Below, piece after piece: positions 35,782 through 46,021 of a stretch of 64,000 bases of DNA. This DNA is from Apteryx mantelli. Lineage: Eukaryota; Chordata; Aves; Apterygiformes; Apterygidae. The stretch lies in NCBI RefSeq assembly GCF_036417845.1, contig NC_089985.1, positions 30,834,583 through 30,898,582 on the forward strand, given 5' to 3'. A program made the position numbers and the translations under genes. Within the stretch, counting starts at the first letter, position 1, and each line of letters begins with the position of its first letter. The notes under the pieces were generated by a model. The model did not search any database. It worked only from the letters and a program-made list of their open reading frames with translations, and was not told the origin of the DNA.

Positions 35782-36184
35782 TTTGTTTTGGTTAAAAAAA
35801 CCCCTAAAGACAAGCCTGGTCCATCCCAAACATCTGCCTGCGCAGAGGCAGCAGCGAGCGCTGCACGCAGCCAGGCCCTGCGCCGGGACGGCCTCGCTTC
35901 GCTTTCTCTTTGCCTTTTCCCGATCCCTTCGGCCAAGCGTTCGGGTAGAGGACAGAGGAGATGAACGGCTTGTGCCCCCGCCCGCCGACGTCCTGGTGCC
36001 CTCCTTGCCGTGCCCGGGCCCAGCGCCACCTCGGCGCGGGCTCTGCCGTGGCTCCGGCTGCGGCTCCGGCACGGCTGCGCTCGCTCGCGGGGTTATCTGC
36101 TCCGGAGCTCGTGTTGGTTTTGGCATGGAGCGCCGGGACCACACCTACTATTTAAATACCACAGCCAAGAGCTCTGAGGGGAGG

Positions 36185-36275
36185 GAAAAAAAAGAAAAAA
36201 AAAAAGAAAGAAAATGAATATGAAATATTTGTTGCGGTTTGGAGATACACATACACACGCACACGCAACACAAAC
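36185..36275. repeat. Purine tract followed by CA-rich segment
   Basis: A plus-strand A/G tract (A8, then A11 and AAAG words) runs into ATGAATATGAAATATTTG and then a CACA-rich segment. Low-complexity DNA; no coding or RNA content. Confidence 0.7.
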
Positions 36276-37379
36276 ACAGCAGCCCGGCACCGGATCGCTG
36301 GCAGCCGAGGAAGGAAGACTCCGGCTAAGATTGCATCCCAAACAACCCCGGCAGCAGGGTTTGCTGAAGGGAAACCCTTTGGGCCAAAATTAGCCCCTGC
36401 CACATGCCGAGCCGAAGCCTGTTCGCGCCCAGGCCGGGAAAGCCGGGGCAGCCCTGGCGGTGGTGCCAGCTCTTCCCGGGTGGCTCCTGTCCCCCGGGGC
36501 TGGGAAAAGGCTGCTGGGGGCGTCCGAGCCCAGCCAGCGGGACGGGGTGGGTGGAAATCCTCGGGGACGCAGTCCTAGCGGGGATGGGAGGGTTCTCCCT
36601 CCACGGCCCTCTGGAATGAGCAGGTCCCATGCTATAAATGCCGGCTGGGGAGAGGAGCTCGGCGTGGGGGCAAGGGGAGGGCCGGGCTGTCGCGTCCAGC
36701 TCGTTCCTTCCTCGGGACAGAGGCGGGCAGCGCTAAAGCAGGTGTCGGCATGGGATGAACTGGGCATGAGCAGCCAAGGATGGGCTGGGGCTGGGAACGA
36801 GGATGGGCACCCCATGGGAGCAGGCGGCTCCAGCCCGGCAGGGGCAGGAGCCAGCCCGGCTCTGGGACGGAGCGGGACCGGACACCGAAGGGAGGCATCT
36901 GGGACAAGACAGGCCAGGCTTGGGGATGCAGTGACCCTGCCGGCGGCGTCTGGAGCTGGAAGGGGTGTAGCTCATGTCCTGCTGCGCTCCAGGGTGCCGG
37001 GACATCCCCGCAGGCTGGGAGCGAGGAGATGGGATATGCGATAAAGCAGCTCTCCCCCAGCCAAGCGAGCCGGTGTCCAGCACCCAAGGCAGGACACCCT
37101 GGCTGCAACGGGCTGCGTGGGGACCGGCTGTGCTCATTTTGTCCCCCCGGGCACTGCGGCACGTGGGAGGCTGGACTGTTCCCCCCCCCCTTTTTTTTTG
37201 CCCTCGTGGGGCAGGTCCCGCTGCCCCGTTGCCCGGCTCTGGCCCCAGCAGGACGCGAAGCCACGGCGGGGAAGGCGGAGAGGTGCCGCGCGGCCGTGCA
37301 GCGAGGCCTGCCGAGGCAGCCGGAGCAGGTGGATTACCGCCACGTTCCTTTCCCCAGGCTCCTTCCCGGAGAAGTTTTC

Positions 37380-37760
37380 CCGATGATCTCACTGGATGCA
37401 CATTTCTAAATTGTTTGGTTGATTGTTTCATCATCGGAGGTCAATTAAAGAGAAGGCAAGTTCCTGTCGCTCCGCTCCTAACCCCTTCGCTGCCGGTGCC
37501 CCAGAACAAAAGGAGGAATTGGGCTTGGGCTCAGGCAGCTTGTATTCCCATTCGGTTGTTTCCAACAGGGGAGTAAATCTATTTTGGAACTGGTGCTCCC
37601 AGGGGACGAGCTCACCGGGGCAGCGCACAAGCAGGCTTGGAAAAAGAAAGAAAAAAAAAAAATTCACCCTTTTGTAATGTGTTGCAAACCTATTTACTAA
37701 CACAGCGGCTGGATAATTAAATGCCACTTCCCGGAGCACGATGAAGAGGCTTTTTGTAAT
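37380..37760. promoter_or_regulatory. A+T-rich patches, candidate noncoding elements
   Basis: Two A+T-rich patches flank a more mixed segment. The first includes TTCTAAATTGTTTGGTTGATTG and GGTCAATTAAAGAG (forkhead- and homeodomain-like). The second includes an A12 run, CCTTTTGTAATGTG and CTGGATAATTAAATGCC. No coding signal was seen. Confidence 0.25.
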
Positions 37761-38840
37761 GCCGTGCAAGGGGGTTCGCTCCCGACTCCGGGCGGCCACC
37801 GCTCCTGCTTCGCGGGCCGGAGGATGCGCTATGGCGCGCGGCGTGCACGCGCCTCCCCGCTGCACCGCGCACCCGCAGCGTCCGTGTGCGGCCGGCCCCG
37901 AGCGGCGGGAGGGGGTCGGCGCCTGGCACGGGAGCGTGTCCCTCGGCACGGTGCGCGCTGCACGCTGTGTGTGTCCTGGGGGGGGCACGTGCGTGGCGGA
38001 GGGGCGGCTTTTCCGTGCCTGCTGTGCGGCGGGTGATTTGTGCTGGAAACGCATATGCAGGCGGAGAGCCGCACAGGAGGAACAGCAAAATCACGTGCCC
38101 TGAGAAACAGCTTCCACGCAGACCTGCTTCCTGCAGGACAGCTTTCCCGGCGCTTAGACGGCCTCAAGCGTCACCACCGTCTGCCTTCCCCCGGCTGCGG
38201 GCCTGCTCCCCGGTACCGTGCAGCCGGGGCCGTGTCCTGCCGCGCGGGGAGGTGCCGGTGATTCGCGGCGGTGCCCGTTCGCTCAGCCCCACGCCACACC
38301 TCCCGCTGGAAAGTTATTCCCCCTGTGCCGCGGCGGTGCCCCGCATCCCGCGGCCACACCTGCCCGGAGCCTCCGGGACAAGATGGGATGTCAGCGGGCT
38401 GGGAAACGTCGTGGCCCCGCGGGGAGCAGGCCTGGCAAGCGCTGGGCTGGTTCGGCTTTGGCGAGGCACTTTCCCTGGTTTAGTCTGTGCATGAGAAAGG
38501 GAGGTTTTACCAACCCACTGACTCCGGGTTAATTGGAGGCTGAATACAGTGTCACGAGGGATGAGGGATGGAAGCTGCTCGAATGAGAGAGGATGAGATT
38601 TTTAGCTGGCTTGTTTGAAACTTGTGTAGTTAAAGTGCTCGTGCATGATGTATAGCTGTTAAACCACGACGTTTGGGAGGAGGACTTGAGCACAGCAGCC
38701 CCTGTGCCGTGCAGCCCTACCATTAGGCATTCACGCGACCGGCAATGCCCACTGCGAAACTCCCGGCACGACCAGCCTGCACTACATGGTGGGGTTCTTT
38801 TCAGAGACTACTAAGACAACCACATTGGGAAAAACACCCT

Positions 38841-38903
38841 TTTTCTGTTTATCATGAAAAAACAGAAAATGGCAATTCCTCCTTTCCCCAGGAGGAATTG
38901 CCA
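38841..38903. other. Two adjacent perfect hairpins
   Basis: Hairpin 1 has 10-bp arms TTTTCTGTTT (38841-38850) and AAACAGAAAA (38860-38869) with a 9-nt loop. Hairpin 2 starts at the next base, with 13-bp arms TGGCAATTCCTCC (38870-38882) and GGAGGAATTGCCA (38891-38903) and an 8-nt loop. Both are perfect. Hairpin 2 is strong enough to fold in RNA on either strand. It does not have the length of a typical microRNA precursor, and no Rfam-like family is recognised. Confidence 0.85.
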
Positions 38904-39419
38904 CGGTGGCACAGGTCCTCTCCACAGCGGTTTTCAGTGGCAGCCTGTTCCCGCCTGGCCTTTGCATCCACAGTCCGGGCTAAGGAGCAAGGGTTGGCTG
39001 TGGCACATGCTGCAGCTCAGGACCTCTCTGGGCACCTCTCAGCACCGCTCAGCGCTCAACGTCCCCTTCGAGCGCGCAACACCGGCTTGGCCAGTGCAAT
39101 ACCCTGCCCGTCGCGGCTCTGGGTCCCGCGGCTCCACGCAGGGCCTGGTGCTTTCGGTTTTCCTGCACCAGTGAAAGTTGAGCAGTGGAGGAAAAACGTT
39201 GCTGTATGTTATAGAGGAAGAGAGGTAAAAAGGGCAGGAAATTTGCACCATGTCCATTTCCCCTTGGCCCTGGGCCGCTGCTCATTCCGGATTCGGGATT
39301 TGCGTAGGCAGAGTTAAAAATAACAGGGGTATATAAAGAAAAACTCACAAGGCTGCACCGGCCCCATAGCAGCCCGGCCGCCAGCCCCAGGCGCGAGGGC
39401 ACAGCCAGGGCTTGGGCAG

Positions 39420-39640
39420 GGAGCAGGCAGGGATCAAAGCAGGACGCGGCGCGCGGCGCAGCGGGGCCGGGGAGCACGCGCGGGGTGCGGGGGGCCGCCG
39501 CTCGGGGGGCCGGGGGCCGCGCCAAGCTGCCACGCGGCGGGCTGCGCGCCAGGTCTCTGCCCCGCTCCCCGGGGCTGGCGGGGACATGCCGTCCCGGGCC
39601 GGGGCCTCCGCCGCCTTGCAGGCTGTGAGCCGTCCCGGGG
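39420..39640. promoter_or_regulatory. CpG-rich block
   Basis: A compact run of CGCGGCGCG, GGGCCGCGCC and CCGCCGCC words, CpG-island-like. No transcript start or exon could be defined; it lies about 4 kb upstream of KLF17. Confidence 0.3.
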
Positions 39641-39877
39641 GGGCGGGCACGGGGACCCCCGTGAGCACCCAGCTGTGGGGCACACGGCCAAGTATGCTCG
39701 TCCGAGCAAAGGTGTCACCCCGAGCCCTGTCCCTCCACGGCGTTTGCTCCCCGGTGGCGTTCACCGGGAGGGACCCGCCGCGGCTCCCAGCGCCGCCGCG
39801 CTCCCCGGGCCCGGGGCAGGCAGGGCGGACACGGCAGCTCGCTCGGCCGGTGCAAACGAATCTGCCCTCTGTGCCCT

Positions 39878-39937
39878 GATAACATTGTGTTTGTCGCAGA
39901 GCGGGAAGAGCCTGCCAGCACACGATAAGAGCAGATG
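39878..39937 (+). promoter_or_regulatory. GATA/E-box cluster, candidate erythroid enhancer of KLF17
   Basis: TGATAA occurs at 39878-39883 and GATAAG at 39924-39929. The second is preceded by CTG at 39912-39914, giving CTG-N9-GATAAG, the spacing described for GATA1-TAL1 composite sites. An E-box half-set CAGATG follows at 39932-39937. More WGATAR words lie between here and the gene (for example AGATAA at 40768 and reverse matches at 41273 and 42338). Fish and frog klf17 act in early blood and hatching gland, so an erythroid element 3.6 kb upstream is plausible; binding is inferred. Confidence 0.35.
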
Positions 39938-40894
39938 ACTTTATTCTGGACCCGCTCCGGATTGAATTATGCTTTAATTTCATTTTCGGTTCCTCTTTTC
40001 TTTGCGGTAGGGGAAAGGGGCTTGGGGGGGACGGGGACAGGTCTGCGGGCTCCCAGACCCTTCTCCAGGCTGGCCAGCCCCACACACGGGGGAGGACGGA
40101 GAGCAAACCCAGCCAGATCCACTTTCAGATGCCGGCTCCACCTCCGGCGTGTCCTGTGCCCCGGGCTGCCCGGCACCGTGGGGCCCCACTGCACCTCCCC
40201 ACAGGACCCCCCAAAGCCTTTGGGGCTCTGGTTTTGCCTCCTGCCAAAGCAGAAGCTCTCCGAGCCATGGAGCCCTGGCAGGTGTCGGAGGGGCTCCCAC
40301 GCCAGACTGGGGTTTCCAGTGGGAAGAGGGCACTGGAGATGCCGGTGACTCCGGCCCACCTTTGTGGGGACACCCCGGGGTGCACCCCAGTCCCCAAGTG
40401 CCAGCTGATGGAGAGGCTTTTCAGTCCCTGGCATTTCACAGGGTGGGGGCACCGTGGACATGCCGGCAGGGCTCTCCGCTGGCTCCGGCCCCGGCTCGCC
40501 TCGCTGGGGCTCCCCAGCTCACTTTGAGCTCGCGTCTGCCGGGCGCCCCGACATGACTCACGCGGGGCTTTGGAGATGACGGGCTGCGCTCGGCATGGCC
40601 GTGCGCAGTTGCCGGCTGCCATCCCGGCCGGGATGTGCCAAGAGCAGGGATAACCATTAACCCTTTCCTCTTCGGCCATCGCCTATCGAGCAGCCCTTCC
40701 CGCCCTCCTGTTTGCTCTCCTGCCGGGCGGCTGTTTGATCTTGTCTCCTTTACAGCCTGCCGTAGCGGCGCGGGAGATAATTTGCGTTTCCTAAACGGGA
40801 TCCTGTCAACAGCGAGCCGTGCGAACGCCTTCCTCCTCCGCTCCCCTCCGCGGGGCTTGCGGGAGGCTCCCATGCCGGTTCGGGCAGTGCTGCC

Positions 40895-40908
40895 GGGGGG
40901 GGGGGGGG
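40895..40908. repeat. G14 homopolymer
   Basis: Fourteen consecutive G residues; likely length-polymorphic or assembly-sensitive. Confidence 0.9.
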
Positions 40909-41289
40909 CGGCAGGGCTGCATTCGGGGCCCCGCCGTGCCCACCTCTGGCTCACGGCAAGCAAATCCCTCCCGTGCTTCATCTGTGTTTTGTCCTGGCTC
41001 CCTGTGCGGCCGGTTCTGGCAGCGCTTGTGTTTGTGTGGTGCCTGGCGCGATGCCGCTCCCCTCTGCGCCGGCCCTTCTACCAAAACAGTAAGGAGAGTT
41101 TCCTGGGGAATAGCCCACATTGCAAGAAATATTGGCCATAAAAATGAATCCGATCTGCTGGCGACGCCTCTCAAAATGAGCCAGTGCTGCACAGACGCAG
41201 TGACCGAAACTGCCTGGAAAAGGGGAAAACCAAGCGGAGCTAGTGCTTGTCTCCTGTGGCATCTGCTCTCACTTATCTACAAAAGTTTG

Positions 41290-41690
41290 GGGCAGGAACT
41301 GCCTCACTATTAATTACTATTTGGACAAGAAACAAATAATGGGATTAGCCCATGGCTTAAACAAGCTACTCTGGGGGCCAGGCTAAAAGGGATCTCAGCT
41401 GAGGCGCAAACGCTTCTCGCCTTTGCCAACGCGAAGGCAACATGTTCAAAGGACGGACGCTGCAGTTTGTGCATTTCAACCTGCTGGGTGGCATTAATAA
41501 ACCTCATCCCTCTCCGGCAGCCGGGCATGCAGGGCCCAGGCGGAGAACCAGCGCGCGCGCTGGAAACCAGGGCAGGGATTCTTGGTAAAAGGGGGAAGAT
41601 GTGAATCGTTGTTGTTCCACTGGATTACCGAAATAATTTATTGCAATGCTCCACCCTTATAATTAAAGCGCGGTGATGAAAGCAACTGGT
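41290..41690. promoter_or_regulatory. Candidate conserved noncoding elements upstream of KLF17
   Basis: A CpG-poor, A+T-rich region about 2 kb upstream of KLF17. Its first part has CTATTAATTACTATTTGGACAA (homeodomain-like) and GGCATTAATAAACC. Its second part, from about 41600, has GTTGTTCCACTGGATTACCG, AATAATTTATTGCAATG and CTTATAATTAAAGC. The clustering fits a proximal enhancer. Confidence 0.35.
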
Positions 41691-41721
41691 AGAGTAGCTT
41701 TGGATCCAGCAGCAGCGTGCG

Positions 41722-41746
41722 CGTCTGTATGTGTGTGTGTGTGTGA
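41722..41746. repeat. TG microsatellite
   Basis: A short, nearly perfect (TG)n run beginning TGTATG; likely polymorphic. Confidence 0.8.
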
Positions 41747-42734
41747 GTGCATACGTTCACCTTTGGTGTTTATATTTGTTTTTTTTTAAATCGACTCCCC
41801 ACTTCTGAACAGCGAAGGCAGCAGCTCGAGTTCTTAGAAAGGTATCTTGAGATGGAAAGCCCCAGAAAGCAGGGACACAGGCTTGGGGAGATAAGGGCTA
41901 TTGCTTCTTGACAAACGCAACAGTAACAGGGGCCATTCCTGGTACTGGCTGGACGGAGGCCAAGCGGAGATGGTCTCACAGCAGGCTGAATGGTGCGGGC
42001 AGAGCCCCGTGGGGAGGCCTGCCCAGCACTCACGGGTCTCCGTGCCACCTCCTGCCCTCCCACCTTGCTGGCACACAGTGGGGCACCTGGGTTTCTCCCG
42101 TGTGCTAGGACCTCCGGGTCCCCTCGCGTCCTCCCCCATGGGAAGCACTTGGGCGGACGGCACTGTCCTGGGGCACGCGGGGCAGACACCGGCCCGTGTG
42201 CCCCACGGTGGGGTGCTCGGGGACTCGGCTGCAGCGCCGGGCCCCAGGCAGGGCAGGCAATCGTCCCGCGGAGGCTGTGGGGCGAGATGAGCCGAGGCAG
42301 GCAGGCTGCCAGCCCCCCGGCAGCCTCTGCCGGGCAGTTATCTTGGCCGGCACACGCACCCTGCACGCAGCGAGATGAGAGCCGGCGCGCTCTGGGCTGC
42401 TGATTGCCTCACCGGCAGCACCAGCGCAGGGGAGCGCGGCCTCACGGACGCCGTTACATAAAGCGAGCAGAGCGGGGGCACCGGGGCTCAGCAGCCCTGG
42501 GTGCTGTCTCTTGTCCCAGCCCCCTCCTCGGCTTGCACAAGCCCCCGCCGCAACGGCGCCTTTGCATGCTGACAGGCTCGGTCTCCCCCGGCACAAGCGC
42601 CCGTGCACAGCTCTCCAGTCGGCACGCTCAGTTGTAACAGTGCCCCGGACTTTCCCGGCACGCTCCCGCTCCAGCCACGCACACTTGCCTGCAGCACAGC
42701 CCGCGCACGGAGCCCACTGTGTGCCGGCAGCCCT

Positions 42735-43130
42735 GCCCTGCTCACGCAGTGGAGCGGTGTGTTGGGAGACCCCCGGCTCTGCAATCTGCGTGGGCACCCC
42801 TGCCTGCTCATGCTGTGGGGCAGAGCACTGAGGGGCCCCCGGCTCTGTGATCTCTCACAGCACCCCGGCCCCGCTCACGCCATGGGGCAGGGTATTGGGG
42901 AAACCCCGGCTCCGTGACCTACAGTGGCACCCCTGCTGTGCTCACACCGTGGGGCAGAGCATGGGGGACCCCCAGCTCTGTGGTCCACACCAGCACCCCT
43001 GCATCGCTCATGCCCTGCCCTACTCATGCCATGGGACAAGGTGTCGGGGGACCCTGGCTCCGTGATCACACTGGCACTGCCCCGCTCGCGCCGTGGGGCA
43101 GGCACGGGGGACCCCCGCCCCGTGACCCGC
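42735..43130. repeat. 66-bp minisatellite, about six copies, abutting the KLF17 promoter
   Basis: The word CCCCGGCTCT and its variants recur at 42771, 42837, 42904, 42970, about 43051 and 43113. The spacing is 66-67 bp, except for one 81-bp unit that gained about 15 bp and a final shorter one. Each unit also carries a GCACCCCTGC-type word, CTCATGC or CTCACGCC, and GTGGGGCAG. Copies differ by substitutions, so the array is old. The overlapping open frames here derive from the repeat. Confidence 0.85.
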
Positions 43131-43289
43131 CTTGGGGCCCTCGCCACGCTGCCCCGGCCCCGCGCCCCCCAGGCAGGCTCCCTCGCAGAGGGGCTGGGGC
43201 GGCCGGCGGTGGCGCCGGGCCGGGCCGGGCCCCGCGGGACCCCCGGAGCCCTCGGGACGCCGCCGGGACCCGTCGGGGATCGGCCCGGA

Positions 43290-43540
43290 CAGAGCGGGGG
43301 CGTGGCCGGGGCGCGGGGGGCGCGGCTCCGCGCGGAGGGAGCCAATGGGAGGCGGCGGCGGTGCATAGCAATGAGGGCTGGCCCAATGGGGGCGCAGCCA
43401 TGCTGTTAACAGCTTAGGGGCGCGGGGCGGCGCAGAGCAGCGCTGCCGCCGCGGGGAGCGGAGCGGAGCGGCGCCGGGCCCCGCACCGCGCTCCCCCAGC
43501 CCCGCTCCCGCCCCGGCCCCGGCCCCGCTCCCGGCCCGCC
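43290..43540 (+). promoter_or_regulatory. KLF17: KLF17 CpG-island promoter and 5' UTR
   Basis: There are two CCAAT boxes on the plus strand at 43342-43346 and 43383-43387, each followed by TGGG. An upstream GGGGCGTGGC box (about 43297-43306) matches the CACCC/GC-type sites that KLF proteins bind, allowing autoregulation. There is no TATA box. From about 43420 the sequence is very CpG-rich and leads into CCCGCC followed by the ATG, a strong Kozak context. The start site is probably between 43400 and 43460; this is inferred from motif order. Confidence 0.65.
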
Positions 43541-46021
43541 ATGGCGGCGGCCGTGGACGAGAGCACCCTGCCCTCCATCTCCACCTTCGCCAGCCTGCTG
43601 CCCCTGGAGGAGCGGCCCGCCGACATGCTACACGTAAGCACCGGGCACCGGGGCGGGGGGGCCCGGGCAGGGCGCACCGGCGGCGGGTGCCGGGGCTCTG
43701 CCCCGCGCGGGCGGCGGCGGCGGCGGACCCCCCCGGTCGGGGCGCGCCCCGGTTTCGGCGGCGGCCGGCGCCCTGCGCCGCGCTGCCGGGGCGGTCCCAA
43801 CCCGTCGGACGGGTTGGGGGGGAGCCGCCGCCCCGAGCGAGAGGCGCGGGCCGCGGTGCCCGGCCGGCGGGCGCCGTCGCCCCGCCGGCCCTGACGCCCC
43901 TCTCCCCGCAGAGGATGCTGCAGCAGGACGGCCCCGCCGCCGTCAAGCGGGAGGAGGACGACCTGGGCAAGTTCGTGGACTTGGATTTCATCCTGGCGCA
44001 CACGAGCAGCGGCGGGCAGGGGCCGCCGGGCGCCGGCCCGGGCCCCAACTACCCCCTGCCCGAGACCCCGGAGAGCTGCGGCACCACGTACGACAGCGAC
44101 GGCTCCTACCCGACGCCGGGCAAGTTCCCGGCGCCCTACCCCGAGGGCCAGGGCCACAGCTACGTGGCCGAGCTGCTCACCCCGGACCTGCCCGGCCACT
44201 GCGACCTGCAGCGGAGGGAGTACACGGAGCTGCGGGTGCCCGGCGGCCCCCACCATCACCACCACCACCCCCTGCACCCGGCCCTGGCCCGCCCGCTGCC
44301 CCTGGACCCCGCGCAGCCCTTCGGCCCCCGCATCAAGAAAGAGCAGCCGGAGGAGCGCGCCTGCATGCTGGGGCTGCCCGGCGGCGACTACCTGGGGCCG
44401 GGCGGCGGCGACCACAAGCCCCGCGTGATGCCGGGACCGGTGCCGGGGCCGCCCCTGCCCTACCCGGGCTTCGCCCACGGCCGCCTGGGCCCCCCCGAGG
44501 AGCCGCTGCCCGGCGCCGACCCCCACCTCCTGGCCGACCTGCCGCCCCACTACACCGTGGGCCCGCACCGCTACGCGCCCCACTTCGCCCCCCAGCCGCC
44601 GCCGCAGTTTCATGGACACTTCAGCGTCTTCAGGGAGCCCCTGAAGGGGCCGGGGCCGGGCCCGGGCCCCGCGGGGCTGCCCGGGCTGCTGGTCACGCCG
44701 CCCAACTCGCCGGTGCTGGAGTACTTCCCGGCCGGGGCCCCCCCCGAGGACTGCAAGCCCAAGCGCGGCCGCCGCTCGTGGGCGCGCAAGCGGACGGCCA
44801 CGCACAACTGTGAATACCCGGGCTGCGGCAAGACCTACACCAAGAGCTCCCACCTCAAGGCGCACATGCGGACGCACACGGGTAAGGGCGCCCCGGGGGG
44901 GCGGCCGGGACCGGGGCCGCGGCGCGCGGCGGGGCTGCCCCGGGGGCGCGCACCGGGGCTCCCGCGGCGGGGCCGGGCGCATGCCGTGGCGCATGGAGGG
45001 TCCGCACGGAGGGGCCGGACAGGGCGACTGGGGCGCACGGAGGGTCGCCGCCTTGGGGCCCGGCGGGGGCGCACGGAGGAAACGCCCTCAGCCGGCGCTG
45101 GGGGTGCATGGAGGGTGCCCGAAAGGAGGCCGAGGTGCATGGAGAGACCCCTGCTCCAGCCGGCCCCGGGTGCCCGGCGGGGCTGGGTAGGGGGGTGCAC
45201 GGTGCCAGGGCAAAGGTGCCTGGAGAGACCCTCGCAGGCAGCATGGGGCTGCACGGGGGAGGGGGCGGGTGTTATAGTGAGACCAGGCAGGGGCATACGA
45301 AGAGGTGGCCGGGGTGCACGGAGGGCCCCCACGGTGGGGCCCGGTAGCCAGCCAGAGGCACCCAGGAGGGCTGCAGGGACTTAGGGGCACATGGAGAAGC
45401 CCTACAGCTGGGCCAGGGGTGCATGGGGGGGCCACTGTGTGGCGCAGCCAGACTGGGTGCGTGCAGCAACACCCCACAGCAGCGCTGGGATGGATGGAGC
45501 ACATGGTGAAGCCCCACGGCGGGCTGGGGCCAGGCAAGGGAGCACCCACAGGGGGGCCCCGCAGTGGGACAGGGGTGTACAGAGAGGACAGGACCTTGTG
45601 GAGGGGCTGAGCTGAGAAGAGTTGCACATGGGGAAGGGCAAACAGCTGGGGGCGTGTGGAAAGCTGGGCCTGGAAAGGGTGCGCAGAGGATGTGGTGCAC
45701 AGCAGGGTGCCCCTCGGGTACGGGCCCAAAAGTGTGGGCATAGGTCCCCTGGGAAGGGTGCCCAGTGGGCCTGGGAGGGGTGCGCATGGGTGAAGGTATG
45801 TGAGGGTGGGGAGCCGCAAGCCCACTGACAGCCCACTGTCTGCAGGTGAGAAGCCCTACCACTGCACCTGGGAAGGCTGCGGCTGGAAGTTTGCCCGCTC
45901 CGACGAGCTGACCCGTCACTACCGCAAGCACACGGGGCACCGGCCCTTCCAGTGCCACCTCTGCGAGCGGGCCTTCTCCCGCTCCGACCACCTCGCCCTC
46001 CACATGAAGCGGCACATGTGA
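43541..46021 (+). CDS. KLF17: Krüppel-like factor 17 (KLF4-like), three coding exons
   Basis: A sequence-specific nuclear transcription factor that binds GC/CACCC boxes. Coding exons are 43541-43633, 43912-44881 and 45846-46021 (stop TGA), all with GT/AG junctions, giving 412 residues. The N-terminus carries LPSISTFAS, the signature of the KLF1/2/4/17 group. An acidic activation segment lies at about 45-59 ([15 protein letters not shown]). Two SUMO consensus sites are VKRE (42-45) and IKKE (172-175). A six-histidine run is at 145-150, a TPPNSP motif at 293-298, and a basic nuclear-localisation stretch at 313-325. Three C2H2 fingers follow: C331/C336/H349/H353, C361/C366/H379/H383 and C391/C394/H407/H411. 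The last splice falls in the TGEKP linker, as in KLF2 and KLF4. The protein alone could pass for KLF2 or KLF4; the position directly upstream of DMAP1, as in human, decides for KLF17. The KLF identity is certain, the symbol very likely. Confidence 0.92.
43634..43911 (+). other. KLF17: KLF17 intron 1
   Basis: A 278-nt CpG-rich intron with donor CAC/GTAAGC and acceptor CTCTCCCCGCAG. One frame is open through its right part into exon 2 but it is not in phase with exon 1, so retention would shift the frame. Confidence 0.9.
44882..45845 (+). repeat. KLF17: KLF17 intron 2 with degenerate GCACGGAGGG array
   Basis: A 964-nt intron with donor CACACGG/GTAAGG and acceptor GTCTGCAG. About a dozen variants of GCAYGGAGGG occur, for example at 44991, 45004, 45035, 45071, 45106, 45137, 45197, 45218, 45251, 45316 and 45421, at irregular 13-105 bp spacing. 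This makes a decayed minisatellite. The plus-strand open frame over 45800-46021 is intron read-through into exon 3 and not a separate gene. Confidence 0.75.

Noticed and set aside
1-43130. SLC6A9 (GlyT1) coding exons expected by mammalian synteny
   Set aside because: No minus-strand segment resembling its conserved N-terminal or transmembrane exons was recognised, so the gene is not annotated.
43414-44994. A 526-codon minus-strand open frame
   Set aside because: It is the antisense shadow of KLF17 exons 1-2 and intron 1, open because the sense gene is G+C-rich at third positions.
45800-46021. Separate small zinc-finger gene starting at an ATG at 45800
   Set aside because: The first residues come from the end of KLF17 intron 2; the fingers are exon 3 of KLF17, joined by consensus splice sites in phase.
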